Part shown: one piece after another, positions 38,541 through 50,478 of the stretch
How the letters are laid out: the number at the start of each line of letters is the position of its first letter
Position numbering within the stretch: position 1 is the stretch's first letter
Assembly (NCBI GenBank): GCA_001599915.1
Contig: BCIG01000023.1
Coordinates: 248,001 to 312,000 of the forward strand
DNA: 64,000 bases
Direction of reading: 5' to 3'
From: Symbiotaphrina buchneri
Taxonomy: Eukaryota; Ascomycota; Symbiotaphrinales; Symbiotaphrinaceae
Program-made: the position numbers and the translations under genes
Notes under the pieces: generated by a model
Told to the model about the DNA's origin: nothing
What the model saw: the letters and a program-made list of their open reading frames with translations, nothing else
The model's database searches: none

Positions 38541-38988
38541 AATGGACGCAGGTGGGCGCGCTCTGCATGCCTCCAGCTCGAAAACTTTTCTGCGCATAGG
38601 TTCGTGATGATGACCACGGCTCCTGGTTGTCGGAGAGGGTACTGTAGCGGGCCTCACGCATGGATTGTGCGTATGAGTGAAGCCACGTAAATGTAGTGCG
38701 AACCAACGACTGGAGAGGTTTAATTGTAACGTCGAGACGGGCTCGTCCTATAGAGTTGATCTGATTCTTCCATCAGATACTGCTGAGTGTTTTTCTCCAA
38801 GTTTCAGAGGGAAGGTTCGTCTGCGAGGGGTTGCCCAGCCTCGCCAGCTTCCGCGACGCGATCCTGACCGCTTAGCCAGGCCACGAGTGCTCAAACGGTT
38901 CTTGCCATCCCCACGCATCTCCGAAACTTCTTGCAACTCAACCCCAAGTGCTCACAAGGCCAGGAAATCCTGGAGCGAGTCGCGAGAC
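38541..38988. promoter_or_regulatory. JAC1 3' / YOS9 promoter
   Basis: About 450 bp between tandem plus-strand genes. An open frame upstream of the YOS9 Met exists but lacks family support. No clear elements. Confidence 0.5.
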
Positions 38989-40594
38989 ATGAGGCAGCTA
39001 TGGCTATTGCTTGGCACAATGTCTGTGGCCCTTGCGAGTCAACGAGCCTTTAGTGTGCATGATGATCTGCTAGCCTTCCCTCAAGTGAGACGCACCCCCC
39101 AAAGCAGGTCCGCAGGTTTGTGAGCATGCTGACGACCCTCCAGTACGAAATCATTTTTGCAGACAGTTTTATGCTCGATACCGAAGCAGACTCAAAGTTG
39201 TCCGTTACAACGAATAGAGCCCCGCCGACAGATGGGTCCGAGGCCGACTCAGATGTCCAGTCGCCCGGGGAGTCGGCACGATCGCTACAGCAAGGTGGAC
39301 ATGTCGACAATATCCGTGAGCACCGAGCGTTATCCGATGAGGGGACGCAAAGTTACGAGGAGATGATCTTGGGGGGCCAGCGGTACCTTTGCGCCATCCC
39401 CGCTGTACAGACACCAGATCACAACCAAACATCCGAGGCCACGGCAAGGGCAGAGCAGGAGAGAGAGCTGGCTCGTGCATCTGATCGTGGCTGGGAATTA
39501 CTTAAGGACATGGAAGGTCATTGTATGTTCTTCATGTCAGGGTGGTGGTCGTACTCTTTCTGCTACAATGATGAAGTGAAGCAGTTCCACCAGCTTCCGC
39601 CGCATAGGGGAACGCCGGCTTATCCGCCAATGGAGGATCCAAATACCCCTTCCTACATCCTGGGCAGGGCCCGCTCCAAGAAAGACAGCTTGAAACCGGA
39701 TCAAGGCACGCTTGACAATGGCGCTGGAAATGGAGGAGTAACAGAGCTCCAGGCCAAGGGTGAGACCAGGTACTTGGTGCAGAGGCTCGGAGGCGGATCA
39801 ACTTGCGATCTTACTGGCAAGGAAAGGCGTGTAGAAGTTCAAGTAAGCCACGACAAGGTTCCGGGAAAACCTTCTCATTTCTTACCGGTCTCTAGTTTCA
39901 CTGCCATCCTCAATCCGCCGACCGTATCGGCTGGATCAAGGAAGTGAGCACCTGCTCTTACCTCATGGTGATATATACGCCGCGCCTCTGCAATGACGCC
40001 GCATTTCTACCTCCAAGGGAGAATAGGGCAAACGCGATTGCGTGCCATGAGGTCCTGTCGGCCGAGGATGTCTCCGCATGGAACGCTCGAAAAACTGCAG
40101 AAGCGGAGGAGCAAATGATGGATGGGGCAGACGAGAAGATCATAGTAGGCGGGGTGGAGCTCGGCGCAATGCAAGACGTCGGCTCGGAGGGAAGACGCAT
40201 CGAAGGTTCCGCTGCTGTTGGTGGCGGCCACACTGAAACGGTCGGCGTGGTGGCAAGCGGCGAGGCAAAGGCTAAAGGCGGACGAGTGTCGAGGTTGACT
40301 AATGAAGAACTGAGAAAGCTCAATCTCGACCCGGAGACCATCGAGGAGTTAAGGCGGGAGCTCCAGAGCTTGGCAGGGGAGCACGGCTGGAAGCTGGAAA
40401 TGGTCAATATGCCGGACGGTAACCGCGAAATGAGGGGCATAGTGGACGCAGGCGAAGAAGACGAAGAGGAAGAAGAAGACGACGCCCATTTGCGGCGCCG
40501 GGAAGAGGACAGGGAGAGGGATGGGGAAGAGGATGATGAGGACGAAGGGCCTTATGAAGGGGCTACTGAGGAAGAATATCTGGACGAGTTATGA
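38989..40594 (+). CDS. YOS9: ER lectin Yos9 (OS-9 homologue)
   Basis: Yos9 reads trimmed N-glycans on misfolded proteins and hands them to the Hrd1 ubiquitin ligase in ER-associated degradation. Exons 38989-39084, 39144-39842 and 39896-40594 (introns of 59 and 53 nt) give 497 aa. A signal peptide MRQLWLLLGTMSVALAS starts it. The MRH domain (about 155-300) shows the double Trp in GWWSYSFCYN, the Gln in VKQFH, Arg in KERRVEVQFHC and Glu/Tyr in KEVSTCSYLMVIYTPRLC; intron 2 splits this domain and its removal restores FHC. The C-terminus is acidic (EEDEEEEEDD) and ends YLDEL, an HDEL-type retrieval signal variant. The start is set by the signal peptide. Confidence 0.92.
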
Positions 40595-40846
40595 TTCGCC
40601 ATTTTATCGCGAGCATTGCATGGCAGGGCGTTGCGGCGTAGAAGCGACGGTGGTGTTCATTATCATTCAAGGGCGCTCCACTGAAGAGCATCCAAACTTT
40701 CTGGCTCAGCAGGAACCCGCTACATCATTGTTGATCTCAATCTTTCTTCTAGTGTTCATACCGCTAGGTTTTGGAATCAAATAACTCCCTGTGAGATGAC
40801 GAGCCAAAAAACGCCCGGTACAGGCTCCGAGTGAGCAGCACTGCCG

Positions 40847-42022
40847 CTAGTGAGCCATTGCCTTCCCTATCCTGCTCTCCCAACCTCGAGCTCTCTCGAA
40901 GCCGTTCGAATTGCTCTGGTAGTCCAACATGGCCTGGTACACCTGGTCCTGCGAGGTCAGGACAAAAGGACCGTATTGGACGACCTTCTGGTCGAGGGGC
41001 AGACCAGCGACGAGAATGAACCTGGCGTTCTGCTGCGCGTCCTCGCTGACCTCTGCCACTACCGAGTCGCCTTTCTGTTCGAATACGACGTTGTGATACT
41101 CCGATACTTCTACGGCGTCACTGCCGGTACCAAACTTCACAGTGCCTTCGAGGGTATAGGCGAATGCGTTCCATCCGGCCGGCAGCTCTTGGGCCACCCT
41201 TCCACCAGGTTTGACTTCAATGTCCAAAATCCAGACGGGCGTATAAGCTAGCTCTTGCACGCTGTCCACTCCGTGGGATTTACCGGAAATGACCTTAATA
41301 TGCACCCTGCCTCCGTCGACATCGACCTGAGGGATCTCATCGGCGCGCAGGTCACGATAACGGGGTTCGCACATTTTGAGTTTTTCGGGCAGGTCGACCC
41401 AAAGCTGCAGACCGACGTTGGGGCTGCCATCAGGGTTGTGATGAGGCATCTCGGCATGCATGATCCCCTTGCCGGCCGTCATGAACTGTAAATCACCCGG
41501 TCCAATGGTTTCGGCGTTGCCGGCAAAATCCTCATGGTCAACGCCGCCCTTGAGGAGGTATGTGATGGTCTCTTGGCCACGATGGGGGTGGTCGGGGAAG
41601 CCAGCACCGACGCCGATGCTGAAATGGTCGAGCATGAGAAAGGGGGACAGGTTGCGCAGTCGAGGGGTGCCAATTGAGCGTCGCACGCGGGCTCCGGCAC
41701 CTTCGGATTGCTCAACGGCAAGAAAGGCCTTCCGAATGGCTCGAGGCACCGACATGTTTGCGCTTCTGGAGGGAGCTACCTGCGTTGGAACCAGCGAGAC
41801 GCCCGGAAAGCTGGCGGCCGATTGCGCCGCCGGAGATGTTGGGGCTTGAGATTGGGGGGACTTGGAGGAGGTGGGCACGGCGAGCCCGTATTGGATCCAG
41901 ACGAGATCAAGATGGCGATAGAGTAGAGCTGTGAGGATGGCGACGAAGACGACGATGGATGAGAGCGAGAGGCGTTTATGCATATGGTCGTAGGACGTTA
42001 CGAGGACCCCCCGAACGACCAT
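40847..42022 (-). CDS. Pirin-family cupin with N-terminal membrane segment
   Basis: A single exon gives 391 aa. Residues about 95-385 are a full pirin: RSIGTPRLRNLSPFLMLDHF, then DHPHRGQETITYLLKGG with two His of the iron site, and GKGIMHAEMPHH with the third His and the Glu, plus a C-terminal cupin half. Pirins are nuclear iron-binding cofactors or quercetin dioxygenases in known cases; the role here is not known. The first 90 residues are unusual: a basic stretch, a hydrophobic segment SSIVVFVAILTALLY (about 21-35), then a Pro/Ser linker. A start at Met90 (ATG at 41755-41753) would give a canonical soluble pirin of 302 aa, so two products from alternative starts are possible. Confidence 0.85.
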   Translation of the reverse strand: MVVRGVLVTSYDHMHKRLSLSSIVVFVAILTALLYRHLDLVWIQYGLAVPTSSKSPQSQAPTSPAAQSAASFPGVSLVPTQVAPSRSANMSVPRAIRKAFLAVEQSEGAGARVRRSIGTPRLRNLSPFLMLDHFSIGVGAGFPDHPHRGQETITYLLKGGVDHEDFAGNAETIGPGDLQFMTAGKGIMHAEMPHHNPDGSPNVGLQLWVDLPEKLKMCEPRYRDLRADEIPQVDVDGGRVHIKVISGKSHGVDSVQELAYTPVWILDIEVKPGGRVAQELPAGWNAFAYTLEGTVKFGTGSDAVEVSEYHNVVFEQKGDSVVAEVSEDAQQNARFILVAGLPLDQKVVQYGPFVLTSQDQVYQAMLDYQSNSNGFERARGWESRIGKAMAH

Positions 42023-42823
42023 TAATCATATACGAATAGCGAAGAATGGAAGAAGAAGAAAAAGCGCGTATCAGGTCAACGGGCGAATCATCCTCATCAT
42101 CAGATCCTCATCTCATCCTCATCCTTGTCCTTCGTCCCTGTCATTGCCCTGGTGCTCACACTCGTTCCTACCTTACCTGCACCGTCTTGGACCGTTCGTC
42201 CACTCTCATGATCTTACCTTAGTCAATGCTTGCTAAGGTCGGCGTAATCAGCAGAACAGGTCACTGAGTCGACCAGTTAACTCAATCAGGTAAGGCCAAG
42301 TCCTCGCATTCTAGAATTGTCCGAGAGATGCAAGAGGAAAGCTTATTCTGCTTAAGCTTGCTTTATTTAAGGTACCTTAGGTACAAGGTAAGGTAATCTT
42401 ACCTTACTGTACCTTACCTACCATATTTTACGTACAGTATAGTTACAAGGGTCCTTGTATGAAAGTACGTTATATACCTTAGCCGGCGAGGCATCAAGAA
42501 CCCCTATCTGTGGTCAACAGTCACAACAGTCATAGAATCCAGCACACTCGTAATGCTTGATGCCTGTGGCCACTTCTTCAACCTTCTGTTTGTTTGCACG
42601 TTGCATATATCCATTCAGAGGGCATGCGAAGCCATAAAGCACCCCTCATCTCTGCCCCAACCCTACACAAATGCCAATGTCCACGCTCGATCGGGAGAGA
42701 ATCCGTTTTCAAAAGACCCAGTTGTCGACCTGGATGACGCATACGGCACAATCTGGCCCAACAATCCACATAACTCATCGGAGAAGAACTGTCCCAACGC
42801 TCGCTGATGCAGTAAACAAAGTC
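42023..42823. promoter_or_regulatory. Pirin promoter / SLA1 3' region
   Basis: 800 bp. Pentamer words cluster at 42368-42425 (AAGGTACCTTAGGTAC). An open frame at 42553-42807 has no recognisable product and overlaps the SLA1 end on the other strand, so I leave it out. Confidence 0.5.
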
Positions 42824-45800
42824 TTAAAAACCAAACGGATTCTGCGGGGCTGCAGGGGCGTCAGTGTACGGCATAACCGGAAGCGGGGTTCGAATCGAGA
42901 GTCACTTACTGGCCTGGGCAAGGTTGGCCCGACGCCCAGTTGGTTGGGGGGTCAACTTTCTACCATCTCCCGTGACCCCGAACTTGACTGGTGGCGGCGG
43001 CCCGGTCTTTTGGGGTCGTAGAGGCGCTAATGTCGGCCCTTGCGGAACCGGTGGAGGCGACACCGACTGCGGGAATGCTGGCCCGCCCAGACCATTGACC
43101 TGACCTGTAGGTTGTGGCTGAAGAGCCGGTGGGAGGAAGCTGTTAATACCCGTCATTTGTGGCTGCAACGACTGGCTTGCGTTTGGGAACCCCCCGGGGA
43201 AACCCGTCACTTGCGGCGCCATGCCCGGGAATCCGCTTGCCGCTGGTTGCGCTGGAGGGTTCGCAAATGGACTGGCGGTACGTTGTCCATTAAGTTGCGC
43301 CTGCGGATATTGAGGTTGAAATTGTTGTCCAAAGCCAGTCTGTTGAGCCTGTAGCGGCGACGGCTGCTGCTGCTGCTGCTGTAGCATATGAGGTTGCCGA
43401 CCAAAGCCATTCATTGGACCTACCGGGCCAGTGCCAAACTGTGTGAACTGACCAGGACCTTGTCCAAAGGAAGTAAGCTGGGGCTGTAACTGCGGTGGCC
43501 CATATTGCTGCTGAAATTTCAGGCTGTTGAGTTCCTGCAAACTCTGCCCTGGGGGTGCCACCTGATTTTGAATCGGCCCAGTAGTCTGATAGCCGGTCAG
43601 TTGTGGCATCAGAGGAGCCGCGCCGAAGCCGCTCTGCAGCGGCATGTTCTGGGGTGCTGATAACGGTCTAGGAGGCGGTGGAGGCATCGGTCCACCGATG
43701 TTCTGCTGCGCCGGAGGAGCTTGAGGTCTCTGGTGAGAAGGAATATTCTGTTGTGACAGTTGTGGGCCATAGCCTGTCTGGTTTATCGACATGCTTTGGA
43801 TGGGAGGGGCCTGCCCTTGGATATTGTCCCGCACAAGGCCAGTCTGTTGAGGAGATAACTGAGAGAAAAACGATGGGGTGGCTGCGGGAGGGGCTTTTTG
43901 TGTAGTTTGCGCTCCTGACTGATTCTGTTGACCAGTATGTTGAGCTACACTAGGCTGCAGGGGCGGCGAGAGCAGGGATAACTCCTGCATAGCACCAGTC
44001 AAGGCAGGCTTCTGAGCTGGAGGCTGGCTGGTAGTCGTATTCGGTGGAGGAGATGCAGAACTAGTTTGCTGCTTTGCCGGTTTCACATCCCAAGCATCAT
44101 CCTCAAATCCTCCGGTTGGTCCCTTCTGGTTGGCTGGGACATTGGCCAATGGAGTCGAGACTGCATCTGTGGACTGAGGTTTAGCCGTAATGGCTGATTC
44201 AGGTGACTGCCCGAAAGCTTTTGGATCCACAACGTCGCTGGTCTGCACCGCGGGAGCTGGCCGTCCTTTGCGAGTATTGTTGCGCAATGCGCCTCCAGGA
44301 CCAGAAAACAGACCGCCTGCCGCATCATTGGATGAGGAATTGAGACCGTCAGCATTTTCCATGCCGTTCCCCATAACTTCAGCCCCGCCAAAGCTGACGT
44401 TCCTTTTCGAGCGCGCTTCACCCACGCGACCATATTTGTTGTCGAGAAACTTCATCACTTTCAAAATGTCACCCTCTTTGAGGCCCAAAGTCCTCAAAAC
44501 ACTGGGATTAATATCTGATAGGACGGACTCGTCCATCGAATCCTTGACAAATGCTGATGCGTAACGTTCACATTGATAGGGTCCTACACCGCACTTGAGG
44601 AAGAAATCAAACCAATCATACTCTGGCTGCTGTGACTGGGACGCCCCTGAGGTAGTGCCCGGACCTGTTTGGCGCTGGGAGGAGTTGGGTTCTCCTTGCT
44701 GATTACGCGCCTTGAGCTCTGAAAGAGGTTTGTCTTCATCCAGCGAGACACCGGTGACTTTCTCCACGTACTCGAGATCTTCGACTGACATTTTCTGAAC
44801 TGGGACTGCAATATTCACGCCGTTCAATTTGTGCAGGTGGATCTTGCCATCTTTGAGGCCAATAAATTGCGCTTCGACCTTGAAAGACCCAGAACGATCC
44901 GTCCAGGTTCGTGTCTTTGAACTATCGGGCTCTTACTGAAGGTTAGCAAAAGACCTAGGCGGAGATCTGTACCCCTCTATCATCACTCACTTGTCTTCGT
45001 GCCTGAGGCAGACTTCTTCTCGGACCTGCTTTCACGTTTGGAGCGCTGCGTAGCTTCACTGTTACCAATGTCTCGTCCCATTAAGCTACTGCCTCGTTTC
45101 GGCAGTTTGACGCCAGGGCCTACCTCTGAGACCCTCGCATCGCTCCCACTCCTATCTCGCGTGGATGTGACCGCCTCCCTTGCCAAGCGTTCCTCTTCCA
45201 GTCTGTTCTGCTCTACGACGGACCGACCTGCGTTCAAGCCACTCGTACTCGGTGGAGCGACGGTGCCCGTAATCTCGACGTAGCTGCTGGGCACGACCCC
45301 TTCCTTGCCGTTCTTCAAGCGCCGAACCATCCACCACTCTTCGCTTTTTGAGTCATCCAGGATGATGACCTCATCGCCAACGCCAACAGTCACTTCGTCA
45401 TCACCTTGAGCCATGAAATCATAAAGTATTTGCCCTTTCTTCTGAGCACCGTTGGAGGAAGAACCCGCGGCAATCACTTCTCTGAGGCCTTCAGCTCTCA
45501 CGGCGCCTGCCATTTCGCCTAGAGCGGAGACGATCTCTTGTGCGGTGTCTTTCGCACCAGCATGAAAATCAACACTCTTGCTAGGCTTGATGAGTTCAAT
45601 AAACACGTGCTTGCCCTCAATAGAATAATGACTTAGTTTGTCCGCGGTCCACTCCTGTTGAGGCCCATCCGTAGACCTCTCAGGGGCGATCATTAATGTG
45701 CCCTTCGCCACGTTGATCCCAAGGGTTGTCGGAAGTTTCTTCTTCTTTCCCATGACAGACGACATTTCATGTATGTTGTAAAGGTGATACCCTCCAGGGG

Positions 45801-46705
45801 AAAGATACTCATCTTCATCACGCCCAGCTCTATGTGATACCCTATTATACGGCGGAGAAGCGATGGGGCCAAGTGTGTCCGCACCGTCAGCTGAGCTGTA
45901 ACGTGCTGAAATTGGGGATGCTTGTTGTGAAGGAGGTCGCTGTGGCAGCTGAGGTGCCGGTTCGTCATCATCGGAGGCCTCAGGCGTGTAGGTAGGTGGT
46001 TCGGTGATCCGCCTGTCATATGCTGACGGGGTTGACGTCTGACGTTGAATGATACCTGCCAATGCAGCAGCTGGGCTTTGAACAGGGCTTCCAGGCGAAC
46101 TTGGAGTCGGCGTCCGTTCCAGTGCTACCTCTTCGCGCTCCGTCTCGTCACTGTGAGTACGCCCAGGTAATGCCGGCTTGGCTTCATCCGTCAACTCGAT
46201 GTAGTTGGCCGGCGCAAACCCATACTCCCCCTTGAAACCTACAAGCGACCAGTCGGGGTCGGATGTATCGTAAACAGAGAGGGTGGCATCTTCCGTGAAG
46301 GAGAGTTCTTCGTCAGTTTGCCTCGTATAGTCGTAGAGTGCTCGCGCCTGGTGTATAGGTTTTGCCTGTTGTTTTGAATCATACGAAATTAGCAGCTACA
46401 CCACCATTTGGACCATCATGAAACCTTCGATACTCGTCGCCTAGAGCAACCAAACTATTGGGTGCGGAAGATCCAAGTTCGAAGGTACACTGCAGGAATC
46501 GACTTACCTGCTCGATATAGTTGCTTGGTACCAATCCCTCCGGCTCGTCCTCATCGTCGGAAGCTGCCTTCTTTTTCGCTTTCCACCAATCATCCTGAGC
46601 GCTCTTCTCTAGGATATAGAGGAGATCACCATCTCTTATCTCCAGCTCATTGTCGCCCTGTGGAGTGTAGTCATAGATGGCCCGATAGATGCCCAGAAAA
46701 ACCAT
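42824..46705 (-). CDS. SLA1: Actin cytoskeleton/endocytosis adaptor Sla1
   Basis: Sla1 links cargo and clathrin to Las17 and Pan1 at cortical actin patches. Exons 46705-46508, 46365-44991, 44931-42910 and 42849-42824 give 1,206 aa. Domains: SH3-1 (5-66, ALYDY-type: [19 protein letters not shown]), SH3-2 (68-125), a PH-like stretch (about 258-340), SH3-3 (377-433), SHD1 (about 530-590, [18 protein letters not shown]) that binds NPFxD cargo, a SAM-like SHD2 (about 628-690), and a long Gln/Pro tail with over a dozen LxxQxTG repeats (700-1190). The last exon is 26 nt and adds the end ATPQNPFGF with an NPF motif. Intron 3 uses acceptor GTAAG/AG, the only one that keeps frame. Confidence 0.93.
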
Positions 46706-47617
46706 GTTGCCTCAAAGACACCTTGCTCAGGAAGGTGCCGAGGGCCGGTGCAGACCCGGAGGACCGGGGAAAGATACTCAAGAGGGATCTCCTGCTAGAA
46801 AGATATTTGTAGCAAGCGATGCGGCAAAATGGGCTATGGCTCCGCCCGCACATGCAACAACATCCAATTGGTAGACGTGGAGTCGGGCGAGGGTCGTGCG
46901 GCAGTGAAGGTGTAGGACAACGCCTCAGACGACACTCGGGAGGTGGGACACAAGAAGCTGGATCGATGGCCGAGATTAGCAGCAGCAGAGAGCTTTCGGA
47001 TCATGAAGGAGTCATATAGACAAGAGGCAATAATAAGGCAATCTTGATCAGCTGTTGTTCGGGAGTTACGAGTGATTTCAAAATGCTGAGGTACGGAAGG
47101 GCAAGTGAGGTAAGGTACGAAGTACTACGGTAGGTATGCGTATCGCTGACATACGGATCCTCGGGTCGAGTGGCAGGTGTTGTGCTTAGGTAGGTACCTG
47201 GACGTAGGTACCTCTCTTCGCGGTGCATTGCAGAGACGCTTAGTCATCCATGACTCTTGGACTGGTGGAACTGCCATCATTCAGGGGCCAAGGGGCCGAT
47301 CAGTACGACATGCGTTTCACACGCTAAACCACTCACGCATATCTCACAAGCCGGAACTACGATATCCGACATCCTCTCAGCGCTTGCAATCTCCTTGCCT
47401 CTGTAATTCACAATCCAAGACCCTTGCTTTTCAGAAACAAACTCCCGCCCCTACCATCCACATATCCACCACGAACGCCGTTAGCATGGCTGGAGAACAG
47501 ACGACAAGGGTAAAAATATCCAGAGGGAGAGGAGATTGGCGCAGACAACAAGCAGAAGGGCAAGGCAGCAACACCACCCCAAGACAACCGTATGGACAGA
47601 GGGACGTGAGCCCGGAT
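46706..47617. promoter_or_regulatory. SLA1 promoter / transcription-factor 3' region
   Basis: About 910 bp. Pentamer words occur at 47170-47215 (TAGGTAGGTACC). A plus-strand open frame with a Met at 47486 (about 64 codons, Arg/Gln-rich) reaches into the antisense of the next gene and has no recognisable match. Confidence 0.45.
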
Positions 47618-50478
47618 TCAGCGGCTGCTTCTACTCTCCGGAGAACTAGCGCCCATAAACACCCCCCCTTGATTGATTAGAGAACCAGCTGGAGGAGTCT
47701 GGTCTGTTTTCCATTCAGGCGGCTGGAATGCCATACCGACAGTGGCAGGGTTAAAGTCGAGGTTCTGCGACCATAACTGAGCGCCCGGATCGAGGCTACC
47801 GCCCTGGATGTAAGAATCCCAGACATCCTAGAGTATGCACATGTCAGCTCCCGGCAGTCAGACGTAGAAAGACGAGGAGATACTCACCCAATCCATGTTC
47901 TCCTGAGGCACATCGAGCAGGGCCCCTGTCGTGGGTGCGAACAACGAGAATGGACTGGCCACGGTAGCCGGTTCGGTAGCAAACGGTTGTGGGGTCAATC
48001 CTGTATGGCCCTCGCCGTTGGCGATGTAGCCTCCAGCAAGGCTATTTGCCGCAAAACTCCTGTCGAAAAGCGCGGCTGAATTCGGCGTTAGCGCCCCTGT
48101 ACTCAGCATGCCTAGGGTCATTGCCGCTGAATGCTCCGGCTGAGTGTCATCCTGCGGGAACGGCATGGGCATACCGTGCGGCATAACAGCGCCTGCACTG
48201 GGATAAGTAGGGTTTATCGCCCGAGTATTGTTCCTCGGAGTCTTCCTTTTCAATTTATTGAGCATCACAATAAGACACTCGGAAGCCTTGTATGCCTCAA
48301 TTGACTCATCCCGCAGTTCTCTCCACAGCGCAATGGCCCTCTCTAGTGCCTCCATCATTTGGGCCTTTCTTTCCGAACCCCAGGAAAAGTATTGGTCTGT
48401 GCCACGACCTGTCGCCTCAGCCTCATCTTCATAATGCAAGTCAAGGCAGACAATCATAGAATCATAGCAGCTAGAAGAAAATCGTGACTAGTCAAGGACG
48501 ACAAGAACCATTTGACGCTCCTGAGGCGACCGGTAGGGCTGCTAGACTCGTAGTGGAGGGTGGCTTGATGACGGAGGATTTCCAAGCACGAGTCCACACA
48601 TGTCTGCCTTGACTGAGCGTACCGAGGATTCGTTCGTGCACGTGCTAAGAATCTCTTGTGCAGGACGCACTGCGCTTTTTGGTAGATCAAGTCCAAATGA
48701 ATCCGCTGCATTAACAGCATAGCTGGGTCATTCAAGCTCTCGCTTGCAGGTCGAATGCGGAGATGTGGAGGAATAGTCGACTGCACTTCGCGTAGGTTGG
48801 AATCAAGCTTCGTCGTCTCTTCGTACGTACAACCAACAATAGACTGAGTTTTTTCGACTATCCTGCCAAATGCCATGGACAAGCGGGTTTTAGTGATCAT
48901 ATATAAGACAGGAGTAGGCTCGTCGTATGGCCGGGATGCGGGGAGTTCGGTCATGCCTTCTCCGAAATCATCATCATACAGGTTCCTTGGCAGTGCTGTA
49001 TCACAGTCGTCCATCCGTATCATGGTCGGAAGACCAATTTGGAAGGAGAATAGAAGGTCCATCTGCCTGACAAAGGTCCAAACTCGCCGTCTCATTTCGC
49101 CTTCGAAGGGTGGGATGTTGGGATACCATTTCGGATCCCTATGATAACCCATCCGCATGGCGAGTCGCACTATGATGCCTATCATCACCCAAACACCAAC
49201 ATCAGTGTCCCTATTGCGAGCGTACTCTGTCTGCAAGTGTAAGATTAGAGTTTCGATCATATGGGTTATTGGCTTCGTATAATCGGCAAGAACTAAACAT
49301 TGCGCTGTTTGATTCCGGTAGATCCTGGCGGTCTCTAGCACAGTACCGGCATACTCCGGAGGCTCGTCGCCGTTGCGGTGATAGGATTGCAAAGCGAGTG
49401 CCATGATAGCGAACAGAAGGCCTAGCCAAACGACAGAAGCGCCATCCGGATCAGCCCAGTATCTCTCGTATTGCTTCCGGAATGTCGGAAAATGCAGAAC
49501 ATCTAGTTTCGCTGGTCAATAGAAAGCCGGCTGGGTAAGTCTCGGACATCAGATATGCAACTTACGAACTGCGGGATCGGAGGAATTAAAGTAGCGCGCT
49601 ACCAACTTGTCGGCAGCAGCTCTAGACGGCATGTGGTCCATAATCTCATCCCTTGTGGAAGGCTTAGAAACACCGAATAGAAAGGTTGGGCCTCTTCCAG
49701 CTTCTCCTTTCCGCGAAGCTTCCACTTTCAAGACTTGTTCCTCGTACTGCTTCTTGTGTTCTGACCAGTAGGTTTTTACCTCAGCAATCTGCGTTACGTT
49801 CCGGTTAGCAGTTTTCAGACACAGTGGATACCTCTCACGCACATCGCTCAATATCGCTGCCCAATGAGACTGCCCTATATAAACTGACGTTGACTGGCTA
49901 TTGTCAAACTTCATGACGCCAAGGCTCTTCGCAACCTGTTCTGTTTCACTTTCTTCATCATCTTGTTCCTGTTTGGTGACTCCATCCTCCATCTCAGGAG
50001 TAAATTCCAGCGATCCACTTGTGGAACTTCGAGGTAAGGCGGCCATCGCTGCTGCTGGTCCGGGGGCTGAGCTGCCATTGGTCATTAAGGAAAGCACTAG
50101 GCTCTCCAGGCGGTCGATGCGATTCTGCATCTGATCTGGTGTCCCTGGGGAGCCATTATTGTGAACTTGAGTCTTTCGACGACTCGGTCCAGCGTAGGTA
50201 CAAGATGATGCATCCCCTCGTTTGACACAGTTCTCACATGGAAGAGAGCGATTACACTTCAGCCTAGTGGATGTCAGCGGAAGTCGCATCTTCAATGAGA
50301 AGCAAACGGTTTCAATGACCAGCCAACTTGTCTGCCAGAAGGGGGGAAAACCCCACTTTCTATGCCTGCAAGGTGCACAAGAGAGGGGCACCCTGTTACG
50401 TTTACGCACAACCTTATATTGTGTGTCTGGAGAATGCCCCGAAGTCGAAGAAGTAGTAGAAGGTGGTGTCAGCGTCAT
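47618..50478 (-). CDS. Zn2Cys6 transcription factor with a frame-breaking duplication
   Basis: Exons 50478-50357, 50263-49566, 49502-47888 and 47827-47618. The spliced N-terminus carries a complete Zn2Cys6 cluster, CAPCRHRKLKCNRSLPCENC then a sixth Cys 8 residues on, formed only after removing the 93 nt first intron (unusual donor GTGGGG). A fungal-specific transcription factor domain follows (PTFRKQYERYWADP, RLAMRMGYHRDP, EMRRRVWTFVRQMDLLFSFQIGLP). The C-terminus is MDW-DVWDSYIQGG ending FMGASSPESRSSR. In exon 3 a perfect 8 bp tandem repeat (48452-48467) puts the rest out of frame: translation as printed stops right after FLLAAMIL, about 250 codons early. With a single copy the frame is open to the end, about 878 aa. 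Target genes unknown. Confidence 0.82.

Noticed and set aside
39958-40440. Minus-strand 160-codon frame opposite YOS9
   Set aside because: Antisense shadow; the plus strand completes the MRH domain and ER tail.
42850-42909. A tRNA B-box-like GGGTTCGAATC
   Set aside because: It lies in a 60 nt intron of SLA1 and has no A box or cloverleaf around it.
47486-47680. Small plus-strand gene starting MAGEQTTRVKISRGRG
   Set aside because: It runs into the antisense of the transcription-factor last exon, and has no match I recognise; kept only as a note.
48455-48500. A tiny intron explaining the transcription-factor frame loss
   Set aside because: The only GT...AG pair in range is 18 nt, too short to splice, and it does not fix the frame; the exact 8 bp tandem repeat explains it fully.
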